Of a DNA stretch of 8,219 nucleotides, positions 1-6,217 are shown one piece after another (within the stretch, counting starts at the first letter, position 1; every line of letters starts with the position of its first letter). Source of the stretch: Candidatus Paceibacterota bacterium (GTDB lineage Bacteria; Patescibacteriota; Minisyncoccia; Phycocordibacterales; CAINVO01). Position numbers and translations under genes: made by a program. The stretch spans positions 1-8,219 of the forward strand of contig JAQTMP010000036.1 of assembly GCA_028714275.1 (NCBI GenBank), given 5' to 3'. The notes under the pieces are model-generated. The model saw only the letters and a program-made list of their open reading frames with translations. It had not been told where the DNA came from and searched no databases.

Positions 1-675
1 GCCCTGCATCCCGACTTTGGTTCAGCGATTACTATTTTTGCTATCTGGCTGGGTATGGTGCTGGTGTCAGGCATTTCCAAAAAACATATCGCCATTGTCT
101 TTTTGGTCGGGGCTGTGGCCTTTGCGGGCCTATGGGGTTTTGGTTTCAAGCAATATCAAAAAGATCGTATTCTCAACTTTATTCATCCGCTTTCAAATAT
201 TCAAGGGACTGGTTACAATGCTTACCAAGCGACAGTGACTGTAGGGTCAGGACAGCTGATAGGCAAGGGGATTGGCTATGGCACGCAGTCACGTCTGAAA
301 TTTTTACCTGAATATCAGACGGACTTTGTTTTTGCGGCTTTTGCCGAGGAGTGGGGTTTTATCGGGGTCTTTATTTTATTAATTCTTTTCGGCATTTTGA
401 TTTGGCGAATTTTGGCCAATGCCGTGCGGGGTGAGACCAATTTTGAAATTTTGTTTGGTGTCGGTCTGGCCATCTTTTTTATGACCCACCTCATCATCAA
501 TATTGGTATGAATGTAGGCCTATTGCCGGTGACGGGTATTCCGGTGCCGTTTATGAGCTATGGAGGTTCGCACTTGGTGACGGAGTGTCTCGGTATCGGT
601 ATTTTGATGAGCATGCGCAGGTATGCGAGGGCCACCCACAAGGATGTGATCAAGAATGAGTTTCATCCACTTTAA
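1..675 (+). CDS. rodA: RodA-type SEDS peptidoglycan glycosyltransferase, 5'-truncated by window edge
   Basis: C-terminal 224 codons of a polytopic SEDS protein, open from base 1; the ATG at 55 is internal. SEDS proteins polymerise lipid II into glycan strands in the cytoplasmic membrane, with a class B penicillin-binding protein as partner. Seen: LHPDFGSA at the very start, matching the family's Q/H-P-D-x-G-T/S motif; GSGQLIGKGIGYGTQSRLKF followed by LPEYQTDF near bases 253-327; EEWGFIG; and GLLPVTGIPVPFMSYGGS near bases 517-570. The TQS-x-L-x-FLP form and VTGIPVPF favour RodA over FtsW. The Asp of the TDF motif (codon at 322-324) is probably the essential extracellular-loop Asp of the family. 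Hydrophobic segments alternate through to a short basic C-terminus (RRYARATHK). Stop is TAA. The N-terminal half and start lie outside the window, so FtsW cannot be wholly excluded. Confidence 0.9.
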   Translation, partial: ALHPDFGSAITIFAIWLGMVLVSGISKKHIAIVFLVGAVAFAGLWGFGFKQYQKDRILNFIHPLSNIQGTGYNAYQATVTVGSGQLIGKGIGYGTQSRLKFLPEYQTDFVFAAFAEEWGFIGVFILLILFGILIWRILANAVRGETNFEILFGVGLAIFFMTHLIINIGMNVGLLPVTGIPVPFMSYGGSHLVTECLGIGILMSMRRYARATHKDVIKNEFHPL

Positions 676-684
676 TAAATAACT

Positions 685-698
685 TATAATACTAAAAT
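685..698 (+). promoter_or_regulatory. Leaderless-type -10 box for the Nudix gene
   Basis: A perfect TATAAT (685-690) lies 8 nt before the ATG at 699, so transcription would begin at or within a base or two of the start codon. There is no Shine-Dalgarno sequence between the rodA stop and this ATG, which fits a leaderless or near-leaderless mRNA. No convincing -35 box was seen. Confidence 0.6.
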
Positions 699-1139
699 AT
701 GAGTTCTAACGAAAAAGATACTTATTTTGTGGCAGTAAAGGTTTTTCTTGAAAAAGATGGGAAGTTTTTAATTATGAAAGATAACTTCGGTGATTGGGAT
801 TTGCCCGGAGGGAGAATAAAAAAGGATGAATTTGAGGCACCGTTAGAAAATATTATTAATAGAAAAATGAATCAAGAGGTTGGTAACGAAGTTGAATATG
901 AAATCGGCAAGCCCTTATTATTTTTAAGGCATGAGAGAGTGGAAGCGACGGAAGGTAGTCCTACAGTTAGAATATTTGCCATTGGTTATCCAGCTAATTA
1001 CAAAAATGGAGAGATTAGGCTTTCCGAGCGCCACACTGAATTGCTCTGGGTCGACATCAAAACTTTTAAACCAGAGGACTATTTCAAAGGAGGCTGGCTT
1101 AAAGGAGTACAGGAATATTTAACTATCAAAAATTCTTAA
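699..1139 (+). CDS. Nudix-fold hydrolase-like protein with altered Nudix box
   Basis: 146 residues, a usual single-domain Nudix length. Nudix enzymes cleave nucleoside diphosphates linked to another moiety, using metals held by the box GX5EX7REUXEEXGU. Seen: beta-strand VAVKVFLEKDGKFLIMK (12-27), then DWDLPGGRIKKDE (32-44), where G38 and E44 fit GX5E. The second half is RKMNQEVGNEV (55-65), spaced 10 rather than 7 residues after E44. The expected RE and EE become RK and QE, leaving E60 as the clear glutamate of that half. LLWVDIKTFKPEDYF (115-129) is the usual C-terminal Nudix strand and helix. Substrate unknown; catalysis may be weak or altered. The gene is AT-rich (16/60 G+C in bases 841-900) beside higher-GC neighbours, which suggests separate acquisition. 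Its TAA stop lies inside the left arm of the hairpin element at 1137. Confidence 0.8.
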   Translation: MSSNEKDTYFVAVKVFLEKDGKFLIMKDNFGDWDLPGGRIKKDEFEAPLENIINRKMNQEVGNEVEYEIGKPLLFLRHERVEATEGSPTVRIFAIGYPANYKNGEIRLSERHTELLWVDIKTFKPEDYFKGGWLKGVQEYLTIKNS

Positions 1140-1250
1140 AGAAAAAATAATCTCCTTTTTGGAGACCCCGCAGCCAAAGCGTTGGCGAGGATAAGGAAAA
1201 TTTCAGTAGAAATTTTCCGTGTCTCCAAAAAGGAGATTATTTTTTCTTTA
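1137..1250 (+). repeat. Nested hairpin element 1 (perfect 30-bp arms, two-hairpin core)
   Basis: Arms 1137-1166 and 1221-1250 are perfect inverted repeats of 30 nt; the first outward pair (1136/1251) mismatches. The 54-nt loop folds into hairpin 1 (GCCAA 1173-1177 with TTGGC 1182-1186), the linker GAGGATAA, and hairpin 2 (GGAAAATTTC 1195-1204 with GAAATTTTCC 1209-1218, loop AGTA), followed by GTG at the junction. Elements 2 and 3 share this plan and the junction bases GAGAC and CCGTG, although the arm sequences differ. The element fills the whole gap between two convergent genes, and each arm begins with the TAA stop of its neighbouring gene. Orientation is given relative to element 3. Confidence 0.9.
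1142..1247. terminator. Bidirectional intrinsic terminator built into the arms of element 1
   Basis: Each arm also folds alone. On the plus strand, TCTCC (1222-1226), loop AAAAA, GGAGA (1232-1236) is followed by TTATTTTTT (1237-1245). The mirror image on the minus strand uses 1151-1165, with its U-tract from 1150 down to 1142. Either the small hairpin or the full 30-bp stem precedes a U-rich tract, so both the Nudix-like gene and the convergent glycosyltransferase could terminate here. Termination strength is inferred from structure only. Confidence 0.75.
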
Positions 1251-2378
1251 CATTTTGTTATAGAGATTGAAAGTTCCTTCGATCATTTTTTCAAGACTAA
1301 AATCCTTGGCAATTTTTTCTTTCAGATTGGCACCAAGTGAGGCGAACATCTCTGGGTGGTCATCTAGGTAAAGTAGGGCGTTGCGGATTTCGTTGGGGCG
1401 GGCAGGGGCGACGAGAAGTCCGCTGACTAGATTTTCAATTACTTCAGGAATGCCGCCAACTTTGGTGGCGATGACGGGCAGGGAGGCGGCACCAGCTTCG
1501 AGGATGACGTATGGTAAGCCTTCTTTAACCGAGGGTAAAAGAAAAATATCAAAAGCTGGTAATAAACGCGCGGCATCCTTTTTATAGCCCGCCAAAAAAA
1601 TACGATCACCGGTTTTGGTGTCCGTAATTAGTTTTTCTAGCTCAGCTCTTTTTTCTCCCTCGCCAATAATGACGTAGAGCAAATCATTTTTGATATATTC
1701 CGCGAGGCCTTGGACAGCATAAGGGAGGCCTTTGTTGTGATTGAGCTCAGCAATGGTACCAACAATTTTTTTCTTTGCCATTTTTTCATCCACTTTGATG
1801 CCAAGTTCTTGCAGAGCCTCTTCTTTTGAAAGTGTGGGCAAAGCTCTGATGCCAAGGGGTATGACGTGAAGCTTTTTGGCTGCACCAGGCCACTTGGCGA
1901 CCATGGCCCGCTCTTTTTCTGAAAGCACTATCACACTATGGGAAAAAATAATCGTAAGCCAAGATAAAATTTTGATGATGAGAGTAGCGAATGTACCCCG
2001 AGGCTCTTTAAAAGCCCAACCATGCGCGGTGAAAATGATCTGAGGCACTCGACAGAATCTACCTGCAAGCGCTCCAAGCCCCCCGATTTTTGAACTATTG
2101 ATATGGAGTACATCTGGTTTTTCGGCTCGGATTATTTTTATGAGACTAAAAAAAACGCCGAGGTCTTTTAAAAAAGAAACATCCCGCTCGGCTTTGGGAA
2201 TAGAGATAGTCCGAATGCCGATTGCTTCGAGCTTTTCAGCTAGCTGACCATGTCCACCGAGGGCGACAACTCCCTCATTTTGGCCTTCATTTTGTTTGGA
2301 GAGAGAGGTGGCCAGGTCGTAAACATAGCGTTGGGCCCCTCCGAAATTGGATTTGGTGATGCAGTAGAGGATTTTCAT
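1248..2378 (-). CDS. GT4-type glycosyltransferase
   Basis: 376 residues, normal for a GT-B retaining glycosyltransferase of family GT4, which moves a sugar from a nucleotide-sugar to an acceptor, often a lipid-linked glycan at the inner membrane face. Seen: N-terminal KILYCITKSNFGGAQRYVYD with the GGAQ loop (13-16); DVLHINSSKIGGL (89-101); FTAHGW (116-121); IPLGI (173-177); VGTIAELNHNKGL (206-218), the usual start of the C-terminal domain; IGEGEKRAELE (238-248); and the donor-site motif SVKEGLPYVILEAGAASLPV (283-302) with the E-X7-E pair E286/E294, then GGIPEVI. The chosen start is the ATG at 2376-2378; a longer frame reaches into the GC-rich palindrome and would give an unlikely Arg/Pro-rich leader. 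It is divergent from the phosphosugar transferase, so both probably serve one glycan pathway. The sugar is unknown. A short QNEG duplication occurs at 29-36. Confidence 0.88.
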   Translation of the reverse strand: MKILYCITKSNFGGAQRYVYDLATSLSKQNEGQNEGVVALGGHGQLAEKLEAIGIRTISIPKAERDVSFLKDLGVFFSLIKIIRAEKPDVLHINSSKIGGLGALAGRFCRVPQIIFTAHGWAFKEPRGTFATLIIKILSWLTIIFSHSVIVLSEKERAMVAKWPGAAKKLHVIPLGIRALPTLSKEEALQELGIKVDEKMAKKKIVGTIAELNHNKGLPYAVQGLAEYIKNDLLYVIIGEGEKRAELEKLITDTKTGDRIFLAGYKKDAARLLPAFDIFLLPSVKEGLPYVILEAGAASLPVIATKVGGIPEVIENLVSGLLVAPARPNEIRNALLYLDDHPEMFASLGANLKEKIAKDFSLEKMIEGTFNLYNKM

Positions 2379-2386
2379 GCGTTTTG

Positions 2387-2415
2387 AGTGGCGGGGGCGC
2401 GGCGCCCCCGCCACT
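2387..2415. repeat. Perfect 14-bp GC-rich palindrome between divergent genes
   Basis: Bases 2387-2400 and 2402-2415 are exact reverse complements around a single centre base at 2401. The arm is AGTGGCGGGGGCGC, far more GC-rich than anything nearby. It ends 8 nt before the glycosyltransferase ATG on the minus strand and lies about 38 nt before the sugar transferase ATG on the plus strand. It has no U-tract, so it is not a typical terminator. It could be an operator, a cruciform, or a 5'-UTR hairpin on the glycosyltransferase mRNA. Confidence 0.85.
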
Positions 2416-2432
2416 ATGAATTTGCTGTTTAT

Positions 2433-2453
2433 AGGAGTATATTATTGCATATT
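2433..2453 (+). promoter_or_regulatory. Start region of the sugar transferase: AGGAG and TATTAT
   Basis: Two readings compete. TATTAT (2440-2445) sits 8 nt before the ATG at 2454 and resembles the near-leaderless -10 boxes elsewhere in this window. Alternatively AGGAG (2433-2437) is a Shine-Dalgarno sequence 7 nt before an in-frame TTG at 2445; that start would add three residues, and the promoter would then lie further upstream. This is the only good Shine-Dalgarno match next to a plausible start in the window. Confidence 0.45.
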
Positions 2454-3773
2454 ATGACCGTGTTTAATAGAAAAGAGCCTTTTATCCTCCTTGTCGGGGA
2501 TATTGCCGTATTGGTAGCTACCTTGTGGCTAGCCCTTTACCTCCGTTTTTTTACTGTCCCTTCGCATCAATATTTTCTTGACCACCTCGTGCCTTTTTCC
2601 TTGGTTTTTTTGGTCTGGATCTTGGTCTTTTTTATTGCTGGTCTGTATGAACGGCAGACTGTAGTTTTGCGTGGGCGCCTACCCTCATCTCTAGCTTTTG
2701 CCCACGTGGCCAACAGTATCATTGCCGTCCTGTTCTTTTATTTTATCCCTTATTTCGGCATTACTCCAAAAACCAATCTTTTTATTTACTTAGTCGTTTC
2801 GTTTGCAGGCATGGCTGTCTGGCGTCTAGTTCTCTACCCAATATTTTCGATTCGTAAATCCGACCGGGCCATTTTGATTGCGGGAGGCTATGAAGGTCGG
2901 GAAGTGGCGGACGAGCTAAAAGCTAACAATCGTCACGGCATCACCTTATCTTCATTTATCAATCTCGACGAAGCGGATCTTTCTTTGATTGGACAAACTG
3001 TCTCCCAGCTCGTCAAAGAGCAAAAAATATCGATTGTGATTATTGACTTGCACAGTGAAAAGATTGAAAAGGCATTGCCTCTTTTATATGGTTTGGTTTT
3101 TTCAAGTGTTCATTTTGTGGATTTCAATGATATTTATGAGGCTCTCTTTCGTCGCTTGCCAGAGTCTCTCATCAAGCACAACTGGTTTCTCGCCAATATG
3201 TCGCTCGAGTCGAGTATTGTGTATGATGCCTTGAAACGCCTGGTGGATTTTATGGCCGCCTTTATCATTGGCCTCGTTTCTTTAGTTTTCTATCCATTTG
3301 TTTTTATAGCTACAAAGCTATGTGATGGCGGGTCTATCTTTATTCATCAGTTTAGGATTGGAAAAAATAATCGTCCGATTAAAATTATTAAGTTTCGGAC
3401 AATGCGCGATGGAATAGAAGTGACCAGTGTCGGTTCATTTCTTCGCAGGACTCGCATCGATGAGTTACCTCAGCTTTGGAACGTGGTCAAAGGGGACATC
3501 TCATTGATCGGTCCTCGCCCAGAGCTGCCTGAGCTAGTGAAAGTCTACGAAGAGCAAATCCCATACTATAGCGTCCGCCATCTGGTGACTCCAGGCCTTT
3601 CGGGCTGGGCTCAGATGTATCATCAGCAGCACCCTCATCATGCCGCCGATGTCGAAGAGACTCGCAACAAGCTTTCCTATGATCTTTATTACATTAAAAA
3701 CCGCTCTTTTATGCTTGATATTATGATTGCTCTTAAGACAATCAAGACCTTGGTGACTTTTGTGGGGAAGTAG
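2454..3773 (+). CDS. Polyprenyl-phosphate sugar-1-phosphate transferase (WbaP/exopolysaccharide type)
   Basis: 439 residues. This family starts surface-glycan synthesis by moving a sugar-1-phosphate from a nucleotide-sugar to undecaprenyl phosphate in the membrane. Seen: N-terminal membrane segments at about 10-30, 45-63, 85-102 and 108-130; a Rossmann-like middle region (AILIAGGYEG, 139-148; ISIVIIDLHS, 192-201); a membrane anchor at about 262-287; then the catalytic domain with FIHQFRIGKNNRPIKIIKFR (296-315), FLRRTRIDELPQLWNVVKGD (329-348) containing the Asp-Glu pair D336/E337, SLIGPRPELPELV (350-362), and TPGLSGWAQMY (379-389). The C-terminus is the usual KLSYDLYYIKNRS plus a hydrophobic tail. 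The stretch between KFRTM and the DELPQ region looks shorter than in better-known members. Start taken at the ATG at 2454; a TTG at 2445 is possible. It is divergent from the GT4 gene, which suggests one glycan pathway. Sugar specificity is unknown. Confidence 0.92.
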   Translation: MTVFNRKEPFILLVGDIAVLVATLWLALYLRFFTVPSHQYFLDHLVPFSLVFLVWILVFFIAGLYERQTVVLRGRLPSSLAFAHVANSIIAVLFFYFIPYFGITPKTNLFIYLVVSFAGMAVWRLVLYPIFSIRKSDRAILIAGGYEGREVADELKANNRHGITLSSFINLDEADLSLIGQTVSQLVKEQKISIVIIDLHSEKIEKALPLLYGLVFSSVHFVDFNDIYEALFRRLPESLIKHNWFLANMSLESSIVYDALKRLVDFMAAFIIGLVSLVFYPFVFIATKLCDGGSIFIHQFRIGKNNRPIKIIKFRTMRDGIEVTSVGSFLRRTRIDELPQLWNVVKGDISLIGPRPELPELVKVYEEQIPYYSVRHLVTPGLSGWAQMYHQQHPHHAADVEETRNKLSYDLYYIKNRSFMLDIMIALKTIKTLVTFVGK

Positions 3774-3779
3774 TTTTGT

Positions 3780-3807
3780 TTGCTTATTTCTCCAAAATAG
3801 CTATAAT
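3780..3807 (+). promoter_or_regulatory. Promoter upstream of secD
   Basis: A perfect TATAAT at 3802-3807, with a weak -35 candidate TTGCTT (3780-3785) at 16-nt spacing. The predicted transcription start is near 3814, giving an untranslated leader of about 20 nt without a Shine-Dalgarno sequence before the ATG at 3836. This differs from the leaderless arrangement of the smaller genes. Confidence 0.6.
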
Positions 3808-3835
3808 TGCCAGCACAACTTAAATATTTAATCCC

Positions 3836-5158
3836 ATGCTAAAAACACGTGTTTTCGCCATCTTTCTGATTATCGTCGGTCTCGGCCTAGGTTATTTTGT
3901 CAACAGCAATAGCGCCAACGCCTCACACCCTTTCAAGCTCGGTCTTGATCTCAACGGCGGGACGCATCTTGTCTACCAGGCTGATGTCTCAAAAATAGCG
4001 GCCAGTGACGTAGATGGTGCCATGCAGTCTTTGCGGGATGTCATTGAAAACCGCATCAATGTTTTTGGGGTAGCGGAGCCTCTTGTCCAGACTGAAAAGG
4101 CCACTATTGGAGGTGTGCAAGTCAACAAGCTCATTGTCGAACTTCCGGGAGTGACCGATGTTAATAAAGCGATTGCCTTGATTGGCGCGACACCTACTCT
4201 GGATTTTCGGACTGAAAAGGCTAGCACCGCTTCGTCATCGGCTTTGGATACGGCCACTTCAAGCGAAGACATCGCTTCGCTTTTTGATGTCACTCCTTTG
4301 ACCGGTCAATATCTTCAGCGAGCTACTCTTGAGTTTGATCAAAACAATCAGGCTATGGTGGGGCTCCAGTTCAACTCTGATGGCGCCAAACTTTTCGCGG
4401 ATATTACCAAGGCCAATATTGGCAAACGGGTGGCCATCTTTCTCGACGGCAAACCTATCTCTATCCCAGTCGTCCAAAGCGTGATCACGAGCGGTCAGGC
4501 TCAGATCTCTGGAGGCAACATGACTCCTGATGAAGCCAAGACTTTAGTGCGCAATCTAAACTACGGCGCCTTGCCCGTACCTATTCAGCTCATCGGGACT
4601 CAGACTATTGGTGCTTCTCTCGGGGCGGATGCTTTAAATACTAGTGTCAAAGCCGGTCTGTGGGGTTTCCTTTTGGTCGCTCTCTTCTTGCTTCTTTGGT
4701 ATCGTTTGCCTGGCTTGGTGGCCATTGTTTCTTTGGCTATGTATACAGCTATCAACCTGACTCTTTACAAACTCATCCCAGTGACTTTGACTTCAGCCGG
4801 TCTCGCCGGCTTTATTTTGTCTATCGGTATGGCAGTGGATGCCAATATTCTTATTTTCGAACGTATGAAAGAGGAATTGAAAAAAGGTCTGGCGCTCGAA
4901 GACGCCGTGCGTGAAGGTTTTGCTCGCGCTTGGCTTTCGATCCGCGATTCAAACCTTTCGTCTATTATTACGGCGATCATCCTGTACACTTTTGCCACCT
5001 CAGCTCTGATCAAAGGTTTTGCACTAGTCTTTTTGATCGGTGTGCTTGTCTCTATGTTTACCGCTATTACTGTATCCCGCACATTTTTGAAAGCCCTCGG
5101 TTTCAAAAAGAAGAATCGTTTCATTCACTTTATTTTTAGCAACGGTCTGGATAAATAG
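3836..5158 (+). CDS. secD: Protein translocase subunit SecD
   Basis: 440 residues, shorter than the 615 of E. coli SecD but a complete architecture. SecD works with SecF on SecYEG, using the proton gradient to help pull exported proteins across the membrane. Seen: first membrane helix (6-22); FKLGLDLNGGTHLVYQADV (33-51), the conserved GLDLxGG motif; ENRINVFGVAEPLVQTE (71-87); a Ser/Thr/Ala-rich low-complexity insert (127-147) in the periplasmic domain; GKRVAIFLDGKPISIPVVQS (196-215); then five more membrane helices from about 273, including GMAVDANILIFERMKEEL (331-348), which carries the conserved Asp, and SNLSSIITAIILY (372-384). The start ATG leads straight into a normal N-terminal helix; there is no Shine-Dalgarno sequence. 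It is followed 33 nt later by secF, as one operon. Confidence 0.97.
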   Translation: MLKTRVFAIFLIIVGLGLGYFVNSNSANASHPFKLGLDLNGGTHLVYQADVSKIAASDVDGAMQSLRDVIENRINVFGVAEPLVQTEKATIGGVQVNKLIVELPGVTDVNKAIALIGATPTLDFRTEKASTASSSALDTATSSEDIASLFDVTPLTGQYLQRATLEFDQNNQAMVGLQFNSDGAKLFADITKANIGKRVAIFLDGKPISIPVVQSVITSGQAQISGGNMTPDEAKTLVRNLNYGALPVPIQLIGTQTIGASLGADALNTSVKAGLWGFLLVALFLLLWYRLPGLVAIVSLAMYTAINLTLYKLIPVTLTSAGLAGFILSIGMAVDANILIFERMKEELKKGLALEDAVREGFARAWLSIRDSNLSSIITAIILYTFATSALIKGFALVFLIGVLVSMFTAITVSRTFLKALGFKKKNRFIHFIFSNGLDK

Positions 5159-5191
5159 TCGGATAAATAATTAACAAATAATTTCACCACC

Positions 5192-6085
5192 ATGTTTGTC
5201 GTCAAATACAGAAAAATCTTTTACACGCTCTCAGCCATTCTCGTCGCCTTTTCTTTCTTTGCCGTCTTTTTCTGGGGTCTCAACTTTGGCATTGATTTCA
5301 AAGGAGGGTCTATTATTGAGGTCAACTACACCACCGCCAGACCAGAGCTTTCTGTCATCAATCAGCAGCTCAGCACTCTTAACGTAGGGGAAGCAATCGT
5401 ACGTCCAACAGGGGATACTGGTTTTATTGTCCGCACTCGCACTTTGACAGAGCCCGAACGTCTTCAAGTGCTTGATGTTTTGTCTCAAAAGGGGACCGAC
5501 GGCATGGAAGTTAAGCGTTCTGATACAGTCGGACCGATTCTAGGGCAGGAGCTTCAAGGTAAAGCGGTCACATCCATTATTCTTGTGGTGATTGCGATTA
5601 TTCTGTTTATCACTTTTGCTTTTCGAGGCGTTTCTAGGCCGATTTCTTCATGGAAATACGGAGTGGTGGCTATTATCGCTCTGGCTCACGACGTGATCAT
5701 TCCGACTGGTATTTTTGCCTACCTTGGGCATCTGGGGGGCTATGAAATCGACGCCCTTTTCGTGACCGCCCTTTTGGTCATTCTTGGTTTCTCGGTGCAC
5801 GATACTATTGTGGTGTTTGATCGTACTCGTGAAAATCTCAAACACGATCTCGGCCGCAAACCTTTTGATGAAATAGTGGGGGAGAGTATTTCCCAGACTT
5901 TCACTCGCTCGATCAACACTTCTTTGACTACCATTATCGCCCTGCTCGCCCTCTTTTTCTTTGGTCCCGAAGCCACTCACAACTTTGCGCTCGCCTTGAT
6001 CATCGGTATCGCCACAGGTACCTACTCGTCTATCTTTATCGGCTCGCCACTGCTCGTCACATTACAAAAGTTCCAGAAGAAGTAG
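5192..6085 (+). CDS. secF: Protein translocase subunit SecF
   Basis: 297 residues, close to the usual SecF length. It pairs with SecD as the proton-driven accessory of SecYEG. Seen: first helix with GLNFGIDFKGGSIIEV (29-44), carrying the conserved GIDFxGG motif; a short periplasmic region ending SDTVGPILGQEL (110-121); then five helices, with YGVVAIIALAHDVIIPTGIF (156-175), LLVILGFSVHDTIVVFDRTR (194-213), which is the family signature with its conserved Asp, and FTRSINTSLTTIIALLALFF (237-256). It lies 33 nt downstream of secD with no promoter or Shine-Dalgarno sequence in the gap; the leader before the ATG reads CACCACC. The TAG stop ends one base before hairpin element 2. Confidence 0.97.
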   Translation: MFVVKYRKIFYTLSAILVAFSFFAVFFWGLNFGIDFKGGSIIEVNYTTARPELSVINQQLSTLNVGEAIVRPTGDTGFIVRTRTLTEPERLQVLDVLSQKGTDGMEVKRSDTVGPILGQELQGKAVTSIILVVIAIILFITFAFRGVSRPISSWKYGVVAIIALAHDVIIPTGIFAYLGHLGGYEIDALFVTALLVILGFSVHDTIVVFDRTRENLKHDLGRKPFDEIVGESISQTFTRSINTSLTTIIALLALFFFGPEATHNFALALIIGIATGTYSSIFIGSPLLVTLQKFQKK

Positions 6086-6086
6086 T

Positions 6087-6210
6087 TTGTAGCACGACCA
6101 GCACAAAACCCTCTCTGGAGCACGGATAAATCCTTGCTAGGATTTTCCTCGTGCTCGCTCCGTCGAGCTCGCAAGTCTCCATCGAGGGTTTTGTGCTGGT
6201 CGTGCTACAA
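6087..6210 (-). repeat. Nested hairpin element 2 (27-bp arms, inverted copy of the element 3 core)
   Basis: Arms 6087-6113 and 6184-6210 are perfect 27-nt inverted repeats; after a 2x2 internal mismatch the stem resumes with TGGAG (6116-6120) and CTCCA (6177-6181). Read on the minus strand, the core 6118-6179 matches the element 3 core except for one missing G. Core hairpins are GCTCG/CGAGC at 6153-6168 and AAATCCT/AGGATTT within 6124-6148 (loop TGCT on the plus strand, AGCA on the minus). The element fills nearly all the space between the secF stop (6085) and the next start (6218). There is no long U-tract after the stem, so it is a poor canonical terminator. Confidence 0.92.
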
Positions 6211-6211
6211 T
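6203..6211 (+). promoter_or_regulatory. Extended -10 promoter at the right end of element 2
   Basis: TGCTACAAT: a TGn extension plus a -10-like TACAAT, 6 nt before the ATG at 6218. Transcription would start at about the first base of the start codon, giving a leaderless mRNA that excludes the hairpin. All but the last base lie inside the right arm. No clear -35 box, as expected for an extended -10 promoter. Confidence 0.55.
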
Positions 6212-6217
6212 TTGCTT

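Noticed and set aside
2379..2453. Longer starts for both divergent genes within the GC palindrome (both would begin MAGA-RPRH)
   Set aside because: The similar N-termini are simply the two strands of the palindrome; the residues are not family-like and better starts exist downstream.
4765..5124. Reverse-strand open frames under secD and secF
   Set aside because: They are shadows of highly conserved genes; the predicted proteins are basic and low-complexity, without recognisable domains.
6087..6210. Element 2 as a plain intrinsic terminator for secDF
   Set aside because: No run of Ts follows the stem; the bases after it are a -10 box and a start codon. It may still affect read-through, but it is not a canonical terminator.
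6134..6217. N-terminal extension of the SAHH-like protein through the hairpin (Cys/Arg/Ser-rich leader)
   Set aside because: The extra 28 residues are encoded by the element core and arm and do not resemble an SAHH N-terminus; the promoter position favours the ATG at 6218.
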